This document shows positions 1 through 5,746 of a stretch of 8,885 bases of DNA, piece after piece (position 1 is the stretch's first letter; the number at the start of each line of letters is the position of its first letter). The DNA lies in NCBI GenBank assembly GCA_030039135.1, contig JASHQN010000172.1, positions 1 to 8,885 of the forward strand, written 5' to 3'. The position numbers and the translations under genes were made by a program. The notes under the pieces are model-generated. The model searched no databases. It saw nothing but the letters and a program-made list of their open reading frames with translations, and was not told the DNA's origin. This DNA comes from Thermoplasmata archaeon. GTDB taxonomy: Archaea; Thermoplasmatota; Thermoplasmata; Lutacidiplasmatales; UBA184.

Positions 1-140
1 GCCGCCAGGCGGAACAAGACCGTGGACGCGGAACGATGGTACGCGATCAAGAGGCCGATGCCGACCGAGGACCAGCCGAAGATGAGGAGGTAGAGCAGTT
101 CGACGACCGGTGCCGTCACGGGATCCGCCCTCGAGATCAC
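1..140 (-). CDS. N-terminal fragment of a membrane protein, possible BlaR1/M56- or M48-type peptidase partner of the BlaI repressor
   Basis: This is the 5' part of a gene that runs off the left edge, with about 46 codons visible and no stop. The first GTG (138-140) overlaps the stop of the repressor gene as GTGA. A second in-frame GTG at 117-119 follows a purine-rich stretch and is an alternative start. From the second start the protein reads VTAPVVELLYLLIFGWSSVG and continues hydrophobic to about residue 34, then RLAA: one membrane helix close to the N-terminus followed by His, Arg and Ser residues. BlaI-family repressors are often co-transcribed with membrane metallopeptidases (BlaR1/MecR1, M56) or related M48 proteins, and the coupled position fits that. 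No HExxH motif is visible because the rest lies outside the window, so the peptidase identity is inferred from position only. It could be any small or large membrane protein. Confidence 0.45.
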   Translation of the reverse strand, partial: MISRADPVTAPVVELLYLLIFGWSSVGIGLLIAYHRSASTVLFRLA

Positions 141-496
141 TCCATACCGAGGCGACGCCGCAGTGCCCGCTCTTCGGAAGGGTTGAGCTTCGCGATCTCC
201 TCGTTCAAATGGACGACACCGACGGGGCCGAACATGGCCACGACCCCCTTAAGGAGGTTGATGAGGTACTTTCGCTCGACCTCGGCGGGCCGGTACACGT
301 ACCGCTCCCCGCCTCGGCAGGTCTCGCGTCGCCGCCGCACGAGACCTTTGTCGTGCAATCTCGAAAGGATCGTTGCCACGGTGGTGTACGCGACGCGGGT
401 TCCCTGTTTCTCGAGCTGAGATCGGACGTCGCGGGCCGGCGCCTCCCCGAGGCGGCGCAGCGACAGCAGCACCTCCGATTCGAGCGAACCGAGCAT
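137..496 (-). CDS. BlaI/MecI-family winged-helix transcriptional repressor
   Basis: A 119-residue protein, close to the usual 120-130 of the family. The N-terminus MLGSLESEVLLSLRRLG matches the family's opening 'LG-LE-EVL' helix. The recognition region is AYTTVATILSRLHDKGLV at residues 36-53, the most diagnostic motif of Penicillinase_R proteins, followed by the basic wing RRRR and the YVYRP strand near residues 66-70. The C-terminal 50 residues would form the dimerisation helices. The family represses its own operon and often genes for cell-envelope or antibiotic response. In the bacterial systems repression is relieved when a partner membrane protease cleaves the repressor. The downstream gene overlaps its stop and encodes a membrane protein, so a repressor-protease pair is plausible. 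The ATG start has no clear ribosome binding site; a CTTAAG-containing stretch about 40 bases upstream may be its TATA element. Its DNA target cannot be read from the sequence. Confidence 0.93.
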   Translation of the reverse strand: MLGSLESEVLLSLRRLGEAPARDVRSQLEKQGTRVAYTTVATILSRLHDKGLVRRRRETCRGGERYVYRPAEVERKYLINLLKGVVAMFGPVGVVHLNEEIAKLNPSEERALRRRLGME

Positions 497-531
497 CCGA
501 CGCGACCGGGGCGAAGGAGCCGCGAGGTCGG

Positions 532-539
532 CTTAAGAA
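532..539 (-). promoter_or_regulatory. Candidate TATA element for the BlaI-type repressor gene
   Basis: On the minus strand the sequence reads TTCTTAAG, one of the few AT-rich spots in a GC-rich intergenic region. Its centre is about 40 bases before the ATG at 496, so transcription would begin 10-15 bases before the start codon, a very short leader without a Shine-Dalgarno sequence. It is a weak match to an archaeal TATA box and is called by position and base composition only. Confidence 0.35.
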
Positions 540-611
540 CGCCGGCGGAGGGGAACGAACGAGTACGAACCGGCCCAACCTGACCGGCCTTCGCGCGGCC
601 CGGGCCGAACC

Positions 612-619
612 GCTTATGG
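612..619 (+). promoter_or_regulatory. Candidate TATA box for the cysteine operon
   Basis: GCTTATGG is centred about 26 bases before the GTG at 642, the spacing expected if transcription starts at or next to that codon (leaderless mRNA). It is only about 17 bases before the alternative GTG at 633, too close for that codon to be included easily in the transcript. The element is weaker than the TTTAAATA box at 5715. Immediately upstream (596-607) lies a perfect 12-base palindrome, CGGCCCGGGCCG, in the region where a BRE or a regulator could bind. Confidence 0.45.
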
Positions 620-641
620 TGCGACCCGTATCGTGGACCGT

Positions 642-2042
642 GTGTCCGACCTGGAGAAGGGCCCCCAGTCGGTGCTCGACCTGATCGGCAACACCCCGCT
701 CGTTCCGCTCCACCGCGTCGCGCACGGCCTGCCGTACCGCGTTCTCGCCAAGCTAGAATTCCTCAATCCGGGCGGGTCGGTGAAGGACCGGATCGGGCCT
801 GCGATGATCGAGAAGGCCGAGCGCGAGGGATGGCTCAAGCCGGGGGGCACGATCGTGGAGGCGACCAGCGGCAACACGGGCGTCGGCCTCGCCCTCGTGG
901 CCGCGGTCCGGGGCTACCGGGTGGTCTTCGTCCTACCGGACAAGATGAGCTCGGAGAAGATCCGACTCCTCCGCGCCTACGGGGCCCGCGTCGTCGTCAC
1001 CCCGAGCGGCGTGCCGCCGGACCATCCGATGAGCCACTACTCGGTCGCCCAGCGGCTGGCGAAAGAGCTCCCCGGCGCTTACTATCCCAACCAGTACGTG
1101 AATCAGGCCAACCCGGAGGTCCACTATCGCACGACAGGGCCCGAGATCGACCGAGCCGTCGGGGACGATCTCGCCGCGGTCATCGGTACCGTCGGCACCG
1201 GAGGGACGATGAGCGGCGTTGGCCGCTACTTCAAGGAGCATCGGCCCGGGGTCCGCATGGTCGCGGTCGATCCCTCGGGCTCGATCCTCGGCCCGTACTT
1301 TCGTACCCACCAACTCACGAAGGCGGTGCCGTACCTCGTCGAGGGGATCGGAGAGGACATCATCCCCCAGACGATCCATTATCAGTACCTCGACGACTTC
1401 GTCGAGGTCGGGGACTCCGAATCGTTCCTCATGGCTCGGCGGCTCGCCCGGGAAGAGGGCCTGTTCGTCGGCGGTTCCTCGGGCTCCGCGGTCGCCGGCG
1501 CCGTCCACTGGCTCGCTCGCCGACCGATCCCGGACGGATCGACCGTCGTGGTCGTGCTGCCGGACTCGGGGGATCGGTATCTCTCGAAATTCTACTCGGA
1601 CGACTGGATGCGGGAGAAGGGGTTCCTCGACGTCGGCTCGACGGCCCGCGACCTCCTCGCTCGCAAATCGGCTACACCGGCCCTCGTTGCGGCCGAACCG
1701 ACGACGGTCGTGCGCGACGCGCTCGCGCTCCTTCAGCACCACGACATCTCGCAGATGCCGGTCCTTTCTGGGACCGAGAACGTCGGCAGCGTCCAGGAAG
1801 ACGAGGTGCTCCGCCGGAGCCTCGCCGACGAGACGGTCCTCGAGCGGACCGTGGCTGCCGTCCTGCAGGCACCGTTCCCCGAGGTCGGAGCGGACACTCC
1901 GGTGTCCGACGTCCTCCACCGGTTGAAGGAAGAGCGAGCGCTCCTGGTGCGGGATCCCGCGACCGGCACCCCCATCGGAGTGCTCACCCGGAATGACCTG
2001 GTCGGTTTCCTATCGGAGCAGGGGGGAGCGCATGCGGTTTGA
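642..2042 (+). CDS. cbs: Cystathionine beta-synthase with C-terminal CBS-domain pair
   Basis: A PLP enzyme of fold type II that condenses serine and homocysteine to cystathionine in the cytoplasm, the first step of reverse transsulfuration. Visible motifs: NPGGSVKDR with PLP lysine K48, the SGNTG substrate/cofactor loop at 76-80, the phosphate-binding GTGGT at 185-189, GGSSGSA at 277-283 and PDSGDRY at 307-313. Residues ~338-394 and ~402-462 form two CBS domains; the second ends in TRND (449-452), a usual ribose-contacting position, so nucleotide or SAM control is plausible. At 466 residues, with no N-terminal heme domain, it has the layout of heme-free bacterial CBS rather than the human form. 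GTG 642 is preferred by TATA spacing; GTG 633 would add three residues. The catalytic part alone could be a cysteine synthase, but the CBS pair and the next gene argue for CBS. The protein contains no cysteine. Its 3' end overlaps the next gene by 11 bases. Confidence 0.94.
   Translation: MSDLEKGPQSVLDLIGNTPLVPLHRVAHGLPYRVLAKLEFLNPGGSVKDRIGPAMIEKAEREGWLKPGGTIVEATSGNTGVGLALVAAVRGYRVVFVLPDKMSSEKIRLLRAYGARVVVTPSGVPPDHPMSHYSVAQRLAKELPGAYYPNQYVNQANPEVHYRTTGPEIDRAVGDDLAAVIGTVGTGGTMSGVGRYFKEHRPGVRMVAVDPSGSILGPYFRTHQLTKAVPYLVEGIGEDIIPQTIHYQYLDDFVEVGDSESFLMARRLAREEGLFVGGSSGSAVAGAVHWLARRPIPDGSTVVVVLPDSGDRYLSKFYSDDWMREKGFLDVGSTARDLLARKSATPALVAAEPTTVVRDALALLQHHDISQMPVLSGTENVGSVQEDEVLRRSLADETVLERTVAAVLQAPFPEVGADTPVSDVLHRLKEERALLVRDPATGTPIGVLTRNDLVGFLSEQGGAHAV
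2015..2028 (+). promoter_or_regulatory. Purine-rich ribosome binding region of the cystathionine gamma-lyase gene
   Basis: GGAGCAGGGGGGAG lies inside the 3' end of the cbs gene just before the ATG at 2032. It holds two partial Shine-Dalgarno words, one somewhat far from and one somewhat close to the start. It favours ATG 2032 over the upstream in-frame ATG at 1993, whose extra 13 residues do not resemble the family. Confidence 0.55.
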
Positions 2043-3177
2043 CACGCGTCTCATCCACGGTCGCCAGCCGCCGGACCCGCTCACCGGGGCGGTGAACCCT
2101 CCGATCTACCTGTCGAGCACGTTCCGCCAGCTGGCGCCCAACCGGAACCAGGGCTACGTCTACAGCCGGTCGGCGAACCCGACACGCACGGCGCTCGAAA
2201 ACGCGTTGGCCGAGATCGAGGGGGGCCGCGCGGGCCTCGCGTTTTCCTCGGGGCTGGGGGCGCTCGCGACGTTGCTCGAAGCCTTCCCGACCGGGAGCCG
2301 GATCGTGTCGGTCGACGACCTTTACGGCGGCACCTGGCGCCTGTTCGATCACCATCGGCGGCAGTTCGGGATCCGAATTGACTACGTCGACATGACCCGT
2401 CTCGAAATCTTACGGGAAGTGCTCGCCCAAGGACCGACGTCCCTGGTTTACCTCGAGACCCCAACGAACCCGCTGCTGAAGCTGGTCGACCTGGCCGCGG
2501 TCGTTCGACTGGCCCGTCGGGAGGGGGCTCCGGTCGCCGTCGACAACACGTTCGCCTCGCCCGCGAACCAGCGGCCGATCGAGCGCGGCGCGGACATCGT
2601 TCTCCACTCGACCACGAAGTACCTCGGCGGCCACTCCGACATCATCGGCGGGGCGCTCGTGCTGCGGAAAGCTGCCGATGTCGAGAGGTTCGCCTGGTTG
2701 CAGAACGCCATCGGGGCCGTGCCGAGTCCGGTCGACGCCTACCTCGTGCTGCGCGGCCTGCACACCCTCGGCGTGCGGATGCGGGCCCACGAAGCGTCGG
2801 CACGGGCCGTGGTGGAGGTCGTTGCGGGGCACCGTAAGGTCCGTGCATTCCACTATCCCGGCCATCCGAGCCATCCGCAGTACTCGCTCGCGCGCCGGCA
2901 GATGGACGGCTACGGAGGGATCGTATCGGTCGAGGTCGCGGGCGGTCGAGCGGCGGCGCTCCGGTTCCTCCGCGGTCTCAAGTTGTTCACGCTCGCGGAG
3001 AGCCTTGGCGGGGTTGAGTCCCTCGCGGAGCACCCGGCCTCGATGACCCACGCGAGCGTCCCGCGCGAACAGCGAGAGGCCCACGGGGTCACCGAGGGTC
3101 TTCTCCGACTCTCCTGCGGGATCGAGGACCCGGCAGACCTCGCGGACGACGTACGCCGGGCGCTCGGGAGGATCTAG
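2032..3177 (+). CDS. Cystathionine gamma-lyase-type PLP enzyme (Cys/Met metabolism family)
   Basis: A 381-residue fold-type I PLP enzyme of the usual family length. Key residues in order: Y44 and R46 in YSRSANPT (phosphate contact from the neighbouring subunit), Y98 in DDLYGGT (stacks on PLP), D171 in DNTF (pyridine nitrogen), and PLP lysine K196 in STTKYLGGHSD; the D-to-K distance of 25 is the same as in human cystathionine gamma-lyase. The C-terminal ESLGGVESL (323-331), MTHASV and RLSCGIED also look like the gamma-lyase. Cystathionine gamma-synthase and methionine gamma-lyase share most of these residues, so the reaction is inferred mainly from the adjacent cystathionine beta-synthase: cleavage of cystathionine to cysteine, 2-oxobutanoate and ammonia. 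The gene overlaps cbs by 11 bases and ends 2 bases before cysS, so co-transcription is very likely. The only cysteine is C362. Confidence 0.92.
   Translation: MRFDTRLIHGRQPPDPLTGAVNPPIYLSSTFRQLAPNRNQGYVYSRSANPTRTALENALAEIEGGRAGLAFSSGLGALATLLEAFPTGSRIVSVDDLYGGTWRLFDHHRRQFGIRIDYVDMTRLEILREVLAQGPTSLVYLETPTNPLLKLVDLAAVVRLARREGAPVAVDNTFASPANQRPIERGADIVLHSTTKYLGGHSDIIGGALVLRKAADVERFAWLQNAIGAVPSPVDAYLVLRGLHTLGVRMRAHEASARAVVEVVAGHRKVRAFHYPGHPSHPQYSLARRQMDGYGGIVSVEVAGGRAAALRFLRGLKLFTLAESLGGVESLAEHPASMTHASVPREQREAHGVTEGLLRLSCGIEDPADLADDVRRALGRI
3166..3171 (+). promoter_or_regulatory. Shine-Dalgarno sequence of cysS
   Basis: GGGAGG ends 8 bases before GTG 3180 and sits inside the last codons of the upstream gene. 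It supports GTG 3180 over the later GTG at 3189. Confidence 0.65.
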
Positions 3178-3179
3178 GC

Positions 3180-4619
3180 GTGCGCCGCGTGTCGATCTAC
3201 GACACGATGTCGCGCGAGACCCGGGTCTTCGCTCCGATCGTGCCCCCGCGCGTCGGCCTCTACGTCTGCGGGCTGACACCGTACGCCCCCGCGCACGTCG
3301 GCCACGGGCGGGTGTTCGTCGTGTTCGACGTAGTGGCCCGTGCTCTCCGTCGCTGGGGCTACCGGGTCTTCTACGTCCAGAACGTCACGAATCTCGACGA
3401 CAAGCTCATCGCCCGGGCGGCGGAGGAGGACGAGGATCCTCTCGCCCTCGCCGACCGCCACTTCGCGACCTTCCTGCGTTCCATGGAGCGCCTCGGGGTC
3501 CGCGCGGTCAACTACTACCCGTTCGCGACCGACTACGTCCCCGAGATCCTCGCTCAGGTTCGTACGCTCGTGGACCACGAGTTCGCCTACGTCGCGGCGG
3601 ACGGCTCGGTCTATTTCGAGATCGCGAAGTTCCCGAGGTACGGCCGCCTCTCGGGACAGCGGCCCTCGGCCCTCCAGCCGGGGGCGCGGGTCGAGCTCGA
3701 CCCACGGAAGCGCGCCCCCGAGGACTTCGTGATCTGGAAGGCGGCGACGCCCGGAGAGCCGAGCTGGGAGAGTCCGTGGGGTCCGGGCCGACCCGGCTGG
3801 CACGTCGAGGACACCGCGATGACGGGGCGCCTCCTGGGCGGCCGGTACGACCTCCACGGAGGCGGCGCGGACCTCATCTTCCCGCACCACGAGGCCGAGA
3901 TCGCGCTCTCGGAGTCGGCGACCGGCGAGGCGCCGATGGTGAACTACTGGATGCACGTCGCGTTCGTGATCCTCCAGGGTGAGAAGATGTCGAAGTCGAT
4001 CGGCAACGTCTTCGACCTGGACGCGGCGATCGAGGCGGCCGGACCCGGGGCGCTCCGACTGTTCTACCTGAACGCCCACTACCGCAGCCCGCTCGACTTC
4101 GTCCCGGAGAAGACCCTCGTCGAGGCGCGGGAGGCCTATGCGCGACTGTCCCTGCCCGCTCGCCGGATCGACGAGCTCCTGGCCCGGGACGGGCCCGATC
4201 GGCCGGGCGACCGCGCCCCGGAAGAACTCGCGAACGCGGCCGAGCTCCTCGTCGAGGAGCTCGATGATCTCATCGCGAACGACTTCAACACGCGCGAAGC
4301 GATCGCTCGGCTCTTCGAGTGGACGCGCCGGCTCTCGGACGCGGGCGGATTCGACCACCTCTCGGGGGAGGCGCTCGAGACCCTCGCCCAGCCCTACCGG
4401 TGGGCGAACGAGGTGCTCGGGCTCTTCGAGCGTTCCGAAGGCACCCGAGCGGGCGCGTGGGAGACCGCGATCCCGCTCTTGATCCGGATCCGGGCGCGGG
4501 CCCGAGAGCGGGGAGATTTCGCGGAGGCGGACCGGATCCGGGACGAGCTTGCTGCGGCGGGGATCCGGCTGGAGGACGACGCTGGTGCTACGCGTTGGTC
4601 GTTCTCGGATCGGAAGTGA
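3180..4619 (+). CDS. cysS: Cysteinyl-tRNA synthetase
   Basis: A class I aminoacyl-tRNA synthetase of 479 residues (about 461 in E. coli) that activates cysteine with ATP and loads it onto tRNA-Cys. The first nucleotide-binding signature is HVGH at 39-42 and the second is KMSKS at 269-273. E. coli CysRS holds a cysteine-selecting zinc with C28, C209, H234 and E238. Here C30, H236 and E240 sit at a constant offset of +2, but the second position is D211 in GWHVEDTAM instead of Cys. The C-terminal half is helical and ends in the usual 'ADRIRDELAAAGI' helix followed by WSFSD. C30 is the only cysteine in the protein. It follows the gamma-lyase gene after 2 bases and precedes the oxidoreductase by 6, so it is part of the cysteine operon. 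Having cysS means tRNA-Cys can be charged directly, without needing the SepRS/SepCysS route. Confidence 0.97.
   Translation: MRRVSIYDTMSRETRVFAPIVPPRVGLYVCGLTPYAPAHVGHGRVFVVFDVVARALRRWGYRVFYVQNVTNLDDKLIARAAEEDEDPLALADRHFATFLRSMERLGVRAVNYYPFATDYVPEILAQVRTLVDHEFAYVAADGSVYFEIAKFPRYGRLSGQRPSALQPGARVELDPRKRAPEDFVIWKAATPGEPSWESPWGPGRPGWHVEDTAMTGRLLGGRYDLHGGGADLIFPHHEAEIALSESATGEAPMVNYWMHVAFVILQGEKMSKSIGNVFDLDAAIEAAGPGALRLFYLNAHYRSPLDFVPEKTLVEAREAYARLSLPARRIDELLARDGPDRPGDRAPEELANAAELLVEELDDLIANDFNTREAIARLFEWTRRLSDAGGFDHLSGEALETLAQPYRWANEVLGLFERSEGTRAGAWETAIPLLIRIRARARERGDFAEADRIRDELAAAGIRLEDDAGATRWSFSDRK
4612..4619 (+). promoter_or_regulatory. Shine-Dalgarno sequence of the MDR oxidoreductase gene
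   Basis: GGAAGTGA differs from the ideal GGAGGTGA at one base. It contains the stop codon of cysS and ends 6 bases before GTG 4626, so the end of one gene serves as the ribosome binding site of the next. Confidence 0.65.
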
Positions 4620-4625
4620 CCGATC

Positions 4626-5663
4626 GTGAGGGGGTTTGGCTTCGAGGAGCACGGCGGCCCGGACCGGCTCCGGTTCGTCGATATCCCCGAGCCCGTTCCC
4701 GGTCCCGGCGAGGTCCGGGTACGGATACGGGCGGCCGCCTTCAACCACCTCGATCGATTCACGCTCGCTGGGATCCCCGGGGTCGCGGTAGAGCGGCCGC
4801 ACGTCCTCGGCTCGGACGGCGCGGGGACTGTGCATGCGGTGGGGGGCGGTGGGGGGGACCTCGCGTCCGGAACGAAGGTCCTGATCAACCCGGGCATCGC
4901 CGACGGCACGTGCGATGCCTGCCAGCGCGGGCAGGAATCGTTCTGCCGGAACTTCCGGATCCTCGGCGAGCATACGCAAGGGACGGCGACCTCGTTCGTG
5001 GTCGTGCCGGCCCGGAACCTCCGACCCCTCCCCGAACGCTGGACGTTCGAACAGGGGGCGGCCGCCCCTCTCGTGTTCGAGACCGCGTGGCGTGCGATGA
5101 AAACGATCGCCGCGGTTCGACCCGGCGAGCGGGTCGGCGTGGTCGGGGCCGGCGGGGGGGTGCCGACGGCGGTCGTCCAGGTCGCGAAGCTCCTGGGAGC
5201 CCGGGTGGTCGTCGCATCGCGGTCGCTCGAAAAGGCGGAACGCTGCCGGGCGCTCGGGGCCGACGACGCGCTCGCGTACGATGAGGCGGAGAACCCGCTC
5301 GATCGGGTCCTGTGGAAGTGGAGCGAGAAGAACGGGCTCGATGTGATCTTCGACTCGGTCGGCCGCCCGACCGTCCCCCGCTCGATCCGCGCGCTCGCGC
5401 GCGGGGGGCGGGTCGTGGTGATCGGGGCCACGGCGGGATCCGGTGTGGAGATCGACCTACGGACGCTCTTCTGGCGCCAGGCGTCGATCCGGGGCAGCAC
5501 GATGTCGGACGCACGGGAGTTCGACGAGGTCCTGGGCCATCTCGCGGCCGGGCGGTTGAGCCCGGTCATCGACTCGGTCCATCCGCTCGATCGCGCCGAC
5601 GAGGCGTTCCGACGCTTCGACGCTCCCGATCTTTTCGGGAAGATCGTGCTCGCCGTACCGTAG
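4626..5663 (+). CDS. Zinc-lobe MDR-family NAD(P)-dependent oxidoreductase (alcohol dehydrogenase/quinone reductase-like)
   Basis: A 345-residue medium-chain dehydrogenase/reductase. The N-terminal GroES-like domain contains AAAFNHLDRF (36-45) and PHVLGSDGAG (58-67); in classical zinc alcohol dehydrogenases these positions hold the catalytic zinc Cys and the GHE motif, so the catalytic zinc site appears to be missing. A structural zinc lobe is present as D93, C96, C99 and C107, with Asp where the family normally has its first Cys. The Rossmann domain starts at VGVVGAGGGV (170-179), and the Ser-Arg after the second strand (ASRS) suggests NADPH as cofactor. The C-terminal FDAPDLFGKIVL is typical of the family. 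The substrate cannot be told from sequence. It is the last gene of the cysteine operon, but no direct role in cysteine metabolism is known to me for this group. A run of glycines at 73-77 is coded by long G tracts without breaking the frame. Confidence 0.87.
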   Translation: MRGFGFEEHGGPDRLRFVDIPEPVPGPGEVRVRIRAAAFNHLDRFTLAGIPGVAVERPHVLGSDGAGTVHAVGGGGGDLASGTKVLINPGIADGTCDACQRGQESFCRNFRILGEHTQGTATSFVVVPARNLRPLPERWTFEQGAAAPLVFETAWRAMKTIAAVRPGERVGVVGAGGGVPTAVVQVAKLLGARVVVASRSLEKAERCRALGADDALAYDEAENPLDRVLWKWSEKNGLDVIFDSVGRPTVPRSIRALARGGRVVVIGATAGSGVEIDLRTLFWRQASIRGSTMSDAREFDEVLGHLAAGRLSPVIDSVHPLDRADEAFRRFDAPDLFGKIVLAVP

Positions 5664-5714
5664 TGCGGCCGCCGATGGGCCGGGCCTCGAGAGCAGCACC
5701 TTGGCGACGAGCGG

Positions 5715-5722
5715 TTTAAATA
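5715..5722 (+). promoter_or_regulatory. TATA box of the surface-protein gene (leaderless promoter)
   Basis: TTTAAATA is the best TATA match in the window and stands out in GC-rich DNA. Its centre is about 28 bases before GTG 5747, which places the transcription start at or just before the start codon. There is no Shine-Dalgarno sequence between them, only a pyrimidine-rich CTTTCTTC. This promoter separates the gene from the cysteine operon, which ends at 5663. I see no convincing terminator in the 83-base gap. Confidence 0.75.
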
Positions 5723-5746
5723 CGAGATGCCGGCCTTTCTTCGGCT

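Noticed and set aside
36..583. Plus-strand frames opposite the BlaI-type repressor
   Set aside because: They lie antisense to a protein with clear family motifs and show none of their own.
830..1996. A 388-codon plus-strand frame inside cbs
   Set aside because: It is an alternative frame of the cystathionine beta-synthase gene, very rich in Arg, Pro and Gly, with no motif.
1993..2031. An upstream ATG at 1993 as the start of the cystathionine gamma-lyase
   Set aside because: It would add 13 residues unlike the family and overlap cbs by 50 bases. ATG 2032 follows a purine-rich stretch and gives the usual N-terminus MRFDTRLIHG.
4841..4857. Long G runs in the oxidoreductase gene as a possible frameshift, phase-variable tract or G-quadruplex
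   Set aside because: The frame is intact and the glycine stretch matches the length of the family at this loop. There are too few separated G runs at short distance for a strong quadruplex call.
3174..4979. A 601-codon open frame on the minus strand across cysS and the oxidoreductase gene
   Set aside because: It runs opposite two clearly identified genes and has the same Arg/Glu-rich, motif-free composition.
4319..5284. A 321-codon plus-strand frame spanning the cysS-oxidoreductase junction
   Set aside because: It overlaps two well-supported genes in another frame and its composition is almost entirely Gly, Arg, Ala and Pro.
5664..5746. A terminator or small RNA between the oxidoreductase and surface-protein genes
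   Set aside because: Only 83 bases are available and the downstream half is promoter. I found no T-rich tract or stable hairpin that I could defend.
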